Shown here piece by piece: positions 44,140 through 52,412 of a stretch of 64,000 bases of DNA. Position numbers and translations under genes: made by a program. The notes below the pieces were generated by a model, which worked only from the letters and a program-made list of their open reading frames with translations, made no database searches and was not told the origin of the DNA. This stretch comes from Halopiger aswanensis (GTDB lineage: Archaea > Halobacteriota > Halobacteria > Halobacteriales > Natrialbaceae), in assembly GCF_003610195.1 (NCBI RefSeq), contig NZ_RAPO01000001.1:1401277-1465276 (forward strand), read 5' to 3'. Position 1 is the stretch's first letter; the number at the start of each line of letters is the position of its first letter.

Positions 44140-44460
44140 TCACTGTCGGAGCGCCGAAATGCAGCGCCAGCAGTACGTAAAGGTCCTGTCGGCCGCGTTC
44201 GTCGCCCCGCAGTGCGGACATCGGATGGTCTCGCCCTCGAGATCGCGATCCGCGTCGTACTCCTCGGACTCCTCGACGTCGTCGGGTGCCCGCGGATACC
44301 GCTCGGGGCCGGGCGACGACTGGGACGGGGCCCGATTCGGACCGGCAAACGAGGGCGAAAGCGAGCGGTCCTCGCCACGCCGGACGTACACGTAGTACAG
44401 TAACAGGTGCAACAGGGCGAACAGCACCACGTACCCGATGAGCCATCCCCAGAGCTCCAT
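44140..44460 (-). CDS. Single-helix membrane protein with C-terminal zinc ribbon
   Basis: 106 residues. One hydrophobic helix (MELWGWLIGYVVLFALLHLL, residues 1-25), a basic stop-transfer region YYVYVRRGED, a disordered Pro/Ser/Glu linker and a four-cysteine zinc ribbon (CPHCGATN and CWRC) at the C-terminus. Such tail-out zinc-ribbon proteins (DUF7577-like) are common and uncharacterised in haloarchaea. The zinc ribbon should lie on the cytosolic side by the positive-inside rule. Confidence 0.75.
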   Translation of the reverse strand: MELWGWLIGYVVLFALLHLLLYYVYVRRGEDRSLSPSFAGPNRAPSQSSPGPERYPRAPDDVEESEEYDADRDLEGETIRCPHCGATNAADRTFTYCWRCISALRQ

Positions 44461-44536
44461 CGGTGTGACATACGTTCTCAACCTACTTGGATATTCCCCG
44501 ACTGACGGGGCGGAGACAAAATCAGATCGCGTGGAC

Positions 44537-45436
44537 TTATCGGGGCGGCTGAAGGTCGCGCTGGAACTCGTCGAAGACCTCGAGGTCGTCGGGCAGGTCG
44601 TACTCGATGCGCCGCTCCGCCTGACGGTTGACGCCGGCCTCCTCGATCGGCGTGGCGACGTCCTCCCAGCCGGGTTTGATCTTGACGCTCTTGGCGGGCA
44701 TGCCGACGGCGATGTGGTGGGCGGGGATGTCGTGTTGCACGACGCCGCGGGCGCCGACGATAGCGTTCTCGCCGACTTTGTTGCCGGCTCGGACCATCGA
44801 GTCGTAGGTGAGCCGAACGTCGTCCTCGACGATCGTGTGGTAGTTGCGGACCTCGGTCTGGTCGACGACGTCGTGATCGTGGCTGTAAACGTGGACGCCG
44901 TCGGAAATGGAGACTCGATCGCCGATCGTCAATTTGCCGCGGTCGTCCAGGTGAACGTCGTCGTGAATCACGGTGTTGTCGCCGACGGTAATGTTGTGGC
45001 CGTAGGTGAACGTGATCCCCTTGAAGAAGCGACAGTCGTCGCCACACTCCTCGAAGAGGTGATCCGCGAGCATCCGGCGGAATCGCAGCGCGAACTCGAC
45101 GTTATCCGCGATCGGCAGGCTGTCGAACTGCCGCCAGAGCCACTGGAGGTGTTTCGAGCGCCGGAACTCGTCTTCGTCCTTTTCAGCGTAGTACTCGCTC
45201 TCGAGGGTGGTGTTACAGGGGTCGTAACTCTGTAGACGGACGCGCTCGGCCGGCGAGACCGGCTCGCCGTCCTGCCAGCGCTCGTAGGCCTCGCGGTCGC
45301 CCGAGAGGTCGATCAGCACGTCCTCGACGACCGAACAGGTGTCTTCGTCGCTCGAGAGCCGTCGATCGACCTCGTCGATGAACTCGCGCATCCCCGCCTC
45401 CGCCTCCTCGGGGAGCGAGACGTACCGCTTTGTCAT
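44537..45436 (-). CDS. Left-handed beta-helix acyltransferase (hexapeptide repeat)
   Basis: 299 residues. The N-terminal 130 residues are helical; residues about 140-250 contain hexapeptide repeats (ITVGDNTVIHDD, LTIGDRVSISDG, and later VGENAIVGARGVVQ) and a catalytic-His loop HSHDHDV-like segment (VHVYSHDHDV). It resembles maltose/galactoside O-acetyltransferases and gamma-class hexapeptide proteins. Trimeric by family; substrate likely a sugar or a surface glycan, but no linked sugar genes are present. The large N-terminal extension is unusual for the family. Confidence 0.8.
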   Translation of the reverse strand: MTKRYVSLPEEAEAGMREFIDEVDRRLSSDEDTCSVVEDVLIDLSGDREAYERWQDGEPVSPAERVRLQSYDPCNTTLESEYYAEKDEDEFRRSKHLQWLWRQFDSLPIADNVEFALRFRRMLADHLFEECGDDCRFFKGITFTYGHNITVGDNTVIHDDVHLDDRGKLTIGDRVSISDGVHVYSHDHDVVDQTEVRNYHTIVEDDVRLTYDSMVRAGNKVGENAIVGARGVVQHDIPAHHIAVGMPAKSVKIKPGWEDVATPIEEAGVNRQAERRIEYDLPDDLEVFDEFQRDLQPPR

Positions 45437-45583
45437 GTTCCGAGGTATTGCGCGCGGCGTTGATAGGGGTTCGGTTGTCCGTCCGCCTTGCCGTCTCGAG
45501 CGGTGACGCGAGTGTTACCGGGTGTCTCGCCGGTCGGTTTCGTCGGCTGGTCCGCTACCAGGCAGCACTCGAGCGTCGACCGC

Positions 45584-45790
45584 TTACTGCTCGGCCGCCT
45601 GCCACCGCGCGAGTAGCAAGGCCGGGAGGGCGACGGCGCCGATCAACAGCAAGGCTGTGACGACGGCCGTCCCGACGGTCACGCGGTACGGGCTCACCTC
45701 GAAGGTCGTCACCGCGACCGGCAGGAGTACGGCGACGGCGAGGATCACGCCGAGGAGCACTCGATCAGGGGAGCGGCGACCGTCGGCCAT
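45584..45790 (-). CDS. Small two-helix membrane protein
   Basis: 68 residues. Basic N-terminus (MADGRRSPDR) followed by two hydrophobic segments (LLGVILAVAVLLPVAV and VTALLLIGAVALPALLLA). No domain is recognised. Related-looking short hydrophobic proteins occur widely in haloarchaea. The start at ATG 45790 avoids a five-codon upstream extension. Confidence 0.55.
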   Translation of the reverse strand: MADGRRSPDRVLLGVILAVAVLLPVAVTTFEVSPYRVTVGTAVVTALLLIGAVALPALLLARWQAAEQ

Positions 45791-45896
45791 AGCTGAATTG
45801 CGCAACGACGGCCCAAGAACGATTCGGAGTCGCTCGGGCAGCTATCGTGTTTCGGCCGCACCCCGGTTCGTCACGGTCCAACGTGGTCTACAACCG

Positions 45897-46166
45897 CTAC
45901 TCGCGAGTCGACTCGGTCAATCGGAACTCGAACTCGAGCATTCCGTCCGTGCGGACGTTCACGCCGCCGAGTTGCTCGGACAACTGCTCGCGGGCTTGCG
46001 AACTCGGCTCGACGGTGACCGAGACGCTGTTGCTGTTGGCGTTGTACGTGATGTTCCCGACCGTGACGTCGAACTCGAAACAGTCGGGAACTTCCTCTCG
46101 GAGTTGCGTTCGAACGTCGTCGACCTCCGACCGGACGTCAGCCATCTCCTCGTTTAACGTGCCCAT
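45897..46166 (-). CDS. Small conserved-looking hypothetical protein
   Basis: 89 residues. The N-terminus (EEMADVRSEVDDVRTQLREEV) is a probable helix or coiled coil; the rest (FEFDVTVGNITYNANSNSVSVTVEPSSQAREQLSEQLGGVNVR) alternates polar and hydrophobic residues as in a small beta-domain. A very AT-rich promoter (AATTATTAATAATT, 46187-46200) lies right upstream and supports the ATG as a leaderless start. No family identified. Confidence 0.65.
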   Translation of the reverse strand: MGTLNEEMADVRSEVDDVRTQLREEVPDCFEFDVTVGNITYNANSNSVSVTVEPSSQAREQLSEQLGGVNVRTDGMLEFEFRLTESTRE

Positions 46167-46186
46167 TGGCGCTACTCGCCGCCAAG

Positions 46187-46200
46187 AATTATTAATAATT
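46187..46200 (-). promoter_or_regulatory. TATA-rich promoter of the gene at 45897-46166
   Basis: AATTATTAATAATT is itself a perfect 14-base palindrome, 21-34 bases before the start codon. It could serve as TATA box and operator at once. Confidence 0.5.
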
Positions 46201-46334
46201 GACCCTGTTATTTACGGCCCGAGCGGACCGCCCCGCGTCCCAGCCCTGAAACCGGTCTCGAGAACCGGCCGCTCGACGCGAGCGAACGCGGAAGCCACAG
46301 CCTTGATACCGAATAGCGACCGACAACTGTCTGC

Positions 46335-47324
46335 ATGAATTGGCAGGCGGCACTCGAGCGACTCGGCGAGTTCACGAGCAAGTATTTCGTCCTCTGGGTG
46401 GTGATCGTCGCCCCGCTGGCGCTGTACACCCCCGAGACGTTCACTCCGATCGCGGCCTACATCACGCCGCTTCTGGGGATCATCATGCTCGGGATGGGGC
46501 TGACGCTGACGCCCGCGGACTTCCGACGGATCCTCGAGCGCCCGCGCGACGTGGCTATCGGCGCGATGAGTCAGTGGCTCCTGATGCCGCTGTTCGCCTA
46601 TCTGCTGGTCGCCGCGCTCGGCCTCCCCTGGGAGATCGGCGTCGGGCTGATCCTCGTCGGCGCGGCGCCGGGCGGCACCGCCTCGAACGTGATGACCTAC
46701 CTCGGCAAGGGCGACGTCGCGCTGTCGGTGACGATCACGACGGTGACGACGATCGCCGCGCCGCTGGTGATGCCCGCGTGGGTCGTGGCGCTGGCCGGCG
46801 AGTCGATCTCGGTCACCTTCGGGCAGCTGTCCGAAACGATCGTGCAGGTCGTCCTGCTCCCGGTCATCGGCGGGCTGGTGCTGCGCTACCTGCTCGATCG
46901 GTACGCGCCGCTAATCGCGGAGATCGGCCTCTCGATCTTCCCGGCGATCAGCGTGGTCGCGATCGTCGCCATCGTGGCGGCCGTCGTCGGCCTCAACGTC
47001 GAGACGATCCTCGGCGCCGGCGCTCTCGTCTTCCTCGCCGTCATCCTCCACAACGGACTCGGCCTCGGCTCCGGCTACGCCGTCGGGCACGCGACCGGGA
47101 TGACCGAGGATCGCGCGCGAGCTTGCGCGTTCGAGGTCGGCCTCCAGAACAGCGGCCTCGCCGTGGCCCTCGCCACGGCCCACTTCAGCGCCAGCGCCGC
47201 GCTGATCCCGGCGCTGTTTAGCGTCTGGCACAACGTCTCCGGTCCGGCGCTCGCGACGCTGTTTACCTATCTCGACGGCGACTCGCCCGCGTCGGACGAG
47301 GGCATCGCGGTTGCCTCGGACTGA
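46335..47324 (+). CDS. Bile acid:sodium symporter family transporter
   Basis: 329 residues, ten hydrophobic segments as in ASBT/NTCP relatives. The N-terminal half has GMGLTLTPADFRRIL and APGGTASNVMTYLGKGD (substrate/Na+ region with the crossover helix); the C-terminal half has EVGLQNSGLAVALA, the family's conserved EVGxQN motif. Probably a Na+-coupled organic anion carrier; ligands in archaea are unknown (pantoate-type or 2-keto acids are known for bacterial homologues). Confidence 0.9.
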   Translation: MNWQAALERLGEFTSKYFVLWVVIVAPLALYTPETFTPIAAYITPLLGIIMLGMGLTLTPADFRRILERPRDVAIGAMSQWLLMPLFAYLLVAALGLPWEIGVGLILVGAAPGGTASNVMTYLGKGDVALSVTITTVTTIAAPLVMPAWVVALAGESISVTFGQLSETIVQVVLLPVIGGLVLRYLLDRYAPLIAEIGLSIFPAISVVAIVAIVAAVVGLNVETILGAGALVFLAVILHNGLGLGSGYAVGHATGMTEDRARACAFEVGLQNSGLAVALATAHFSASAALIPALFSVWHNVSGPALATLFTYLDGDSPASDEGIAVASD

Positions 47325-47438
47325 ACTGGCCAGACGCTACTGGCAGCATCGACGCCAGCCGTCCCGGAAATCCCCTTAATCTCTTTTAAGCCCCTCCGAG
47401 ATAGCTTTTTACGAGCGGTCGGTGTGATAGGTAGTATC

Positions 47439-47903
47439 ATGACCGACGTTACGTACGTCCAGAAAGCCTGCGCCTACATCACGCGCGGGACCGGCGAACT
47501 CCTCGTCTTCGAGGGCCCCGGTCACGACGGCCTCCAGATCCCGAAGGGAACCCTCGAGTCCGGCGAGACGCCTCGAGAGGCGCTCTTCCGCGAAGTAATG
47601 GAGGAGAGCGGACTCACGAGCTTGAACGCAGCCCAGCACCTCTCGACCGACGTCTGGACGCGCCGCGAATCCCCGCCCAAGCGGTACGTGCGCCACTTCT
47701 TCCACGCGAACGTCCACGAGCCGCGCGACCGCTGGACCCACACGGTGACCGACGGCGGCGACGAAGACGGCGCCGAGTTCGAGTTCCGCTGGATTCGGCC
47801 GGCAGCCGGCAACGACCGCGAGTTCGCGCTCGATCTCGACGACTACCTCGAGTTGGTGCCGACCGCCGCCGGTACCGGCGGCGTCGCAAGCGCGTCGGAT
47901 TGA
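47439..47903 (+). CDS. Nudix hydrolase
   Basis: 154 residues. Single Nudix domain with the complete box G-TLESG-E-TPREALF-REVMEESGL (consensus GX5EX7REUXEEXGU). KACAYITRGTGELLVFEGPGHDGLQIPKG precedes it. No extra domain, so the substrate is unclear. The TATA-like CTTTTTACG (about 47405-47413) places the start close to the ATG. Confidence 0.88.
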   Translation: MTDVTYVQKACAYITRGTGELLVFEGPGHDGLQIPKGTLESGETPREALFREVMEESGLTSLNAAQHLSTDVWTRRESPPKRYVRHFFHANVHEPRDRWTHTVTDGGDEDGAEFEFRWIRPAAGNDREFALDLDDYLELVPTAAGTGGVASASD

Positions 47904-48096
47904 GCGCGAACTCGCGGTCGCCGCTCGTTCGCCAAATTCGGTTTTCTTCTCGCAAGCCCGCAGTTTACGGCCTTCTCGAGCGCACGGCGTACTATAGAGC
48001 CGGTCGCATCAGCCGTCGCTCACGCCGCCTTTGTTGATCGGAAGCGGTGCAGCGCACAGTTACGATCCCGATGGGCGCCGAACGGAACGATTTCAC

Positions 48097-49125
48097 ATGA
48101 GCGAGGAGGACGAGGAGAGCACGGGCGAGGAAATCCGCGAGTCGATCGACCGTGCGGCATCCGGCGCGCCGGCAGCCGGCTGGGCGGTCCGGGATCGCTT
48201 CTCGGCCGACGAGATCTTCGAGCGCGTGCTCGCGAGCGCCGACGAGGAGATCGCCATCTCGAAGCAACGCCTGTTCTTCAGCGGCCTCGCCGCCGGCTTC
48301 GCGATCGTGCTGACCTTCCTCGGGCACTCGATCGGCGCGACGATGTTCCCGGAGAACAGCTTTCTGAGCGCGATTCTCTACCCGATCGGCTTCATCTACA
48401 TCATCCTCGGCCAGTACCAGCTCTACACCGAGGAGACGCTGCCGCCGGTCGCGCTGGTCCTGGCCCGCATCGCCAGCCTGCCGCTGTTGCTCCGCGTCTG
48501 GATCGTTGTCATCATCGGGAACGTCGTCGGCGCGGCGCTGGGCGCGTACCTCATCGCGAACGGCGGGGTCCTCGACCCGGAAGCGACGCAGGTCGGCGCG
48601 GAGTTCGCCCGAACCGGCCTCGAGCACGGCTGGTGGGCGGTCTTCAACCGGGCGCTGTTCGCCGGCTGGCTGGTCGCCGGCGTCGTGTGGCTGGACCACG
48701 CGTCGCGGGATACGATCTCCCGCTTACTGCTGATTTACGTCATCTTCTACATGATCGCCGCAGCCGAACTCTTTCACGTGATCACGGCCGCGTGCGAAGT
48801 GTTCTACTACCTGTTCGTCGTCGACGGCGCGTCGCTGGCGGTCGTCCACGAGTTCTGGCTGCCGGTCTTCCTCGGGAACACCGTCGGCGGCGTGTTCCTC
48901 GTTACGCTGGTGAACTACGCGCAGGTCGAGCAGCAACGCTTCCCCGACATTCGGGTGCTCAGCGTCCGCGAGTTGCTGTTCACCTGGCGGGGCGGGAAGG
49001 GGACGCCGCCGTCGCCGGCGGAGACCGAGGACGAGACCGACAAGAGAGACGTCCGGGAGCGGGAGGGCGACCGCGACTCCTCTTCCTCCAAAGCGGGAAC
49101 GCAGAATCTGGAAGGCGACGAATAG
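48097..49125 (+). CDS. Formate/nitrite transporter (FNT) family channel
   Basis: 342 residues. Acidic cytosolic N-terminus, then six membrane helices (about 65-285). The FNT architecture shows as repeats around LYPIGFIYIILGQYQLYTEE, GNVVGAALGAY and GNTVGGVFLVTLVNYAQV; a histidine in ELFHVITA near the pore matches the conserved gating His. The C-terminal 50 residues are charged and disordered. Probably a pentameric channel for formate, nitrite, hydrosulfide or lactate; specificity cannot be read. Confidence 0.85.
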   Translation: MSEEDEESTGEEIRESIDRAASGAPAAGWAVRDRFSADEIFERVLASADEEIAISKQRLFFSGLAAGFAIVLTFLGHSIGATMFPENSFLSAILYPIGFIYIILGQYQLYTEETLPPVALVLARIASLPLLLRVWIVVIIGNVVGAALGAYLIANGGVLDPEATQVGAEFARTGLEHGWWAVFNRALFAGWLVAGVVWLDHASRDTISRLLLIYVIFYMIAAAELFHVITAACEVFYYLFVVDGASLAVVHEFWLPVFLGNTVGGVFLVTLVNYAQVEQQRFPDIRVLSVRELLFTWRGGKGTPPSPAETEDETDKRDVREREGDRDSSSSKAGTQNLEGDE

Positions 49126-49151
49126 CTCGCCGAAAACGGACCGACGGACGA

Positions 49152-50603
49152 CTACTTCGAGAGCGCCCGTTTCACCGCTTCGGCGACGTTTCGTGCCTTC
49201 TCGGCCAGCGGCTCCGAGACTAGCCCTTCCTCGACGGCGGCCTCGAGTTCGTCGTCGTCGACGATTTCCACGTCGCCGTCGACGCGGATCACGTCGATGT
49301 AGAGGTCGACGTACCGCACCGCGTCGGGGAACAGTTCCACGGGCGTACAGACGTTGACGTAGGTGCCCTTCGCCGAGCCGTCGGCGGCCTTGTAGGTCGT
49401 CGGGTACCACCAGCGGCCCTCGCGGAACTTCGTCACGGCGACGTCGCCCTCCTCTTTGGGGACCCCGAGCGCGTCGTAGCTGCCGCCCCCGCGCATCGAG
49501 CGCTCGAGGGTGAGCGAGCCGTCGGCGTCCCAGTCGGTGACGTCGCCGTAGCCCAGCGAGATGCGCCGCCCGTCGGGTTTGCCGTGGCCGATCTCGAGGC
49601 GGTCGCCCTCGGTCGGGCCGAACTGGCGGGCGACGGCGGCGAAGGGGAACTCGTCGGCGTCCGGGTCCGGCCCTCCTGCGGTTTCGTCGTCGCCGAGCGA
49701 TCCGCAGACCGCCTCCGCGAAGTCGACCGCCGCGCTCGCGGCCCGATCGGCCGCCTTGGTTCGGTGGTGGCCCGGCATCGTCGTCTCGACCTGCCGACGG
49801 TGCTCGTCCAGCGCGAACCGCGACTCGCGGCCGAACCAGAACCAGTCAGTCCGCCGCGGCGCAGCCAATCGGCCGGGCTCGCCGGGGTCGTCCGGCGCGT
49901 CGGCCAGGGACTCCTCGAGCGCCTCGACGCGGTCGACGGCCCGCTCGAGGGCCGCGTTCATCGCCTCGAGGTCGGCGTCGGCCGCGGCGTGCTCCCACCG
50001 CAGGCCCCAGCCGTCGGGAACCTCGGTCGAGAGCAGGTCGGTCATCCCGACGAGTTCGCTGGCGCGCTCGTCGCCGCCGACCGCCGAGACACCCGTGCGG
50101 TCCCGGGAGAGCGTACAGAGCCCGCTCTCGATCGCGAGCAGCGGCCGGACGCGAGGTTCGTCGTCGTCCCACGGCGGCGTCGGTTCGGCGACCTGCACGC
50201 GGTAACGGTTGCCCTCGTCGACGTAGCCGTCGACATCGTCGTACTTGAGATAGCCGCGGCGGCCATCGCCGAGATCGACCGTCGCGCCGCTGCCGCCGCC
50301 CGCGTCGATCACTTCCGCGTCGAAGACCGCACCCCGCGGTGCGTCGTCCGCCCAGCGGAAGGTGTCGATCGCGAGCCCCTCGAGTTCGGCGACGACGTCC
50401 GCGACGTCGTCGGGAGCGCCGGAGACCTCGACGCCCTGTCGGTCGCGGGTCGTCTCGAGTCGGAGGTCCGCCGGCGTCGCGTCGAACGTCTCGTCGAACC
50501 GCTCCCGAATCGGCTCGGAGGCCTGGACGATCTCGAGGCCGTTCGCGTTCAGGAGTTGCGTGAGCGCGGTGGTGTAGATGCCGCGGACGCGTGCGGTCGT
50601 CAT
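49152..50603 (-). CDS. FAU-1 family RNA-binding protein (DUF402)
   Basis: 483 residues. Homologue of Pyrococcus AU-binding protein FAU-1: an N-terminal region with S1-like beta strands (GATVDLGDGRRGYLKYDDVDGY), and a C-terminal DUF402 domain (WWYPTTYKAADGSAKGTYVNVCTPVEL ... VRYVDLYIDVIRV). FAU-1 has been shown to be related to RNase E/G and to act in 5S rRNA processing in some archaea. No frame problems. It starts just after the hexanucleotide repeat upstream. Confidence 0.85.
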   Translation of the reverse strand: MTTARVRGIYTTALTQLLNANGLEIVQASEPIRERFDETFDATPADLRLETTRDRQGVEVSGAPDDVADVVAELEGLAIDTFRWADDAPRGAVFDAEVIDAGGGSGATVDLGDGRRGYLKYDDVDGYVDEGNRYRVQVAEPTPPWDDDEPRVRPLLAIESGLCTLSRDRTGVSAVGGDERASELVGMTDLLSTEVPDGWGLRWEHAAADADLEAMNAALERAVDRVEALEESLADAPDDPGEPGRLAAPRRTDWFWFGRESRFALDEHRRQVETTMPGHHRTKAADRAASAAVDFAEAVCGSLGDDETAGGPDPDADEFPFAAVARQFGPTEGDRLEIGHGKPDGRRISLGYGDVTDWDADGSLTLERSMRGGGSYDALGVPKEEGDVAVTKFREGRWWYPTTYKAADGSAKGTYVNVCTPVELFPDAVRYVDLYIDVIRVDGDVEIVDDDELEAAVEEGLVSEPLAEKARNVAEAVKRALSK

Positions 50604-50633
50604 CGGCTCACCTCGCGTGCGCTCGCCGCTCGC

Positions 50634-50691
50634 CCCTGATCCTGATCCCGATCCCGATCCCGATTCTGGTTCCGATTCCGATCCCGGCGTC
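50634..50691 (+). repeat. GATCCC-type hexanucleotide microsatellite
   Basis: CTGATCCTGATCCCGATCCCGATCC-like sequence: nine imperfect units of six bases (GATCCC, GATTCT, GATTCC variants) lying in the 120-base gap just upstream of the FAU-1 gene. The 3-periodic GATCCC pattern is common coding microsatellite material in halophiles; here it seems non-coding. Confidence 0.65.
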
Positions 50692-50724
50692 GACCGCCCG
50701 TGAATCCGTCCTCGAGCACGGAAA

Positions 50725-51108
50725 TCACCGCAGCGTCTCGCGGTCGGCCGCGAACCGGACCCGGTCGTCGATCGTCGGGCCGAGCGTCAGTTCGACGTAC
50801 TCCGCGTCGGCGTCGAGAATCCGACCGTCCTCGACGTAGACGCCCCAGGTGTCGAATCGGAGCCAGCCGCGCATCTCGTCGGCGTGGGTCGTCAGGTCGA
50901 GGTACTCGACCGCGTGCTCGGGGTAGTCGGCGCTCGAGTGGGCCATGTCCATATCTGAATAAACGGTCTCGTGGCGCTCGAAGAACTCCTCGAGCGCCGC
51001 GGCGTCCGCCTCGACGGCCTCGACGACGGCTTCCGAGGCGGCTCGCAGGTCGTCGGTCTCGAGGCCGACGTCGCGAAGCGCCTGCTGGGTTCGCTGGTCG
51101 AAGTGCAT
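50725..51108 (-). CDS. Conserved haloarchaeal protein of unknown function
   Basis: 127 residues. Mixed helical N-terminus (FDQRTQQALRDVGLETDDLRAASEAVVEAVEADAAAL) and a beta-rich C-terminus with HAVEYLDLTTHADEMRGWLRFDTWG and YVELTLGPTIDDRVRF. Stretches such as DMDMAHSSADYPEHAVEY look conserved. I could not assign a family with certainty (DUF7532-like is a guess). Start MHFDQRTQQ chosen over a 63-codon upstream extension that crosses a promoter-like region. Confidence 0.65.
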   Translation of the reverse strand: MHFDQRTQQALRDVGLETDDLRAASEAVVEAVEADAAALEEFFERHETVYSDMDMAHSSADYPEHAVEYLDLTTHADEMRGWLRFDTWGVYVEDGRILDADAEYVELTLGPTIDDRVRFAADRETLR

Positions 51109-51297
51109 GAGCGAGCCTTCGGACGGCGGCCCTTTGTGGATTCCGAGTCCGGCGAGTCCGGTTTCGGTTGATCGATTCGCTTGGCGACCCGCACCCGTCC
51201 GCTGTTGTGTATTCAATATTGAGATTGGATCGGGTAATAATACGATATTAGGATCTGGCGCCGAACGCTTACGAAACGGGAAGGTATACCGACGCAT

Positions 51298-52305
51298 ATG
51301 CAGCGCAGGCGCGACCCGGTCGAGCGAGCCAGCGACGAGTCGACCGACCTCTACGACGTATCGACGTGGGAGCCGCGATCCGCGATGGACCGGCTCGCCT
51401 ACTCGATTTATACCGGCGTTCGGTACACGCTGCGGGGAATCGTCTTCCTCGTAGCGCTGCTGATCACGATCGCGTTACTGGTCCAGCCGGCCCAACTCGC
51501 GCTCGGGACGCCGTGGCTCGGCGCGTTCTTCGGGCTCTCGGTCGTCCCGGCGGCGCTACTCGCCGGGTTCATCTGGTACACGGATATTACCTCGAGCGAA
51601 CCGCTCGGATTACTCGTCGCGACGTTCGTCCTCGCCGTGCTGTTCGCGACGTTCGCGGCGGTCGTGAACTCGCTGGTCGGCCCGCGGCTCCAGGCGATTC
51701 CGGTCGTCGGCACCGTACTCTTTTTCTACCTGATCGTCGGTCCCGTCGAAGAGAGCGTCAAACTGCTCGCGGTCCGGACCTTCGCCTACCGGAGCGAGTC
51801 GTTCGACGCGGTCATCGACGGAGCCGTCTACGGTGCCGTCGCCGGCCTCGGCTTCGCCGCGATCGAGAACGCGATCTACATCACCGGCACGGTCGCACAG
51901 ACCGACGTCGGGCTGGTAACCGCCGCGACGGGGATCACGACCGTCCGCGCGCTCGTCGGCCCGGGCCACGTCATCTACTCCGCGATCGCCGGCTACTACC
52001 TCGGGCTCGCGAAGTTCAACCCCCGTCACTCGGGACCGCTCGTCGTCAAGGGGCTGCTGGTGGCCGCGTTCGTCCACGCGACCTACAACGTCACGGTCGG
52101 CATCGTCCCCGACCTGATCGCCTCGACCTACCCCATCGGGTTCGGACTCGCGTTCATCGGCTACGTCGTCGCCTACGACCTGGCGATCGGCTACTACCTC
52201 TACCGGAAGATCGACCGCTACCGGCGCACCTACCGCACCGTCAGGGACGACACCGGCGACCCGCCGCGGTCGGAGCTCACCGAGTTCGATCCGCCGCAGC
52301 GGTGA
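51298..52305 (+). CDS. PrsW family intramembrane metalloprotease
   Basis: 335 residues with about eight membrane segments. The protease motifs are visible: EESxK at 151-155 (PVEESVKLL), FAAIENAIY (Glu190), GPGHVIYSAI (His224) and the last HATYN (His260), which together should hold a metal. PrsW-type enzymes cut membrane-bound anti-sigma factors in bacteria; in archaea the target is unknown. The polar N-terminal 30 residues are not conserved. It overlaps no other gene, and its promoter lies in the 190-base gap to the left. Confidence 0.85.
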   Translation: MQRRRDPVERASDESTDLYDVSTWEPRSAMDRLAYSIYTGVRYTLRGIVFLVALLITIALLVQPAQLALGTPWLGAFFGLSVVPAALLAGFIWYTDITSSEPLGLLVATFVLAVLFATFAAVVNSLVGPRLQAIPVVGTVLFFYLIVGPVEESVKLLAVRTFAYRSESFDAVIDGAVYGAVAGLGFAAIENAIYITGTVAQTDVGLVTAATGITTVRALVGPGHVIYSAIAGYYLGLAKFNPRHSGPLVVKGLLVAAFVHATYNVTVGIVPDLIASTYPIGFGLAFIGYVVAYDLAIGYYLYRKIDRYRRTYRTVRDDTGDPPRSELTEFDPPQR

Positions 52306-52412
52306 GCCAGTCAGGAAATACGGATACTCACCCGCTCATTCTCGAGATTATCGAATCTGGACACGCTGGTGCAGGCACCACCGGCTTGGGCCGGAGCGGC
52401 GCAGACCCACCC

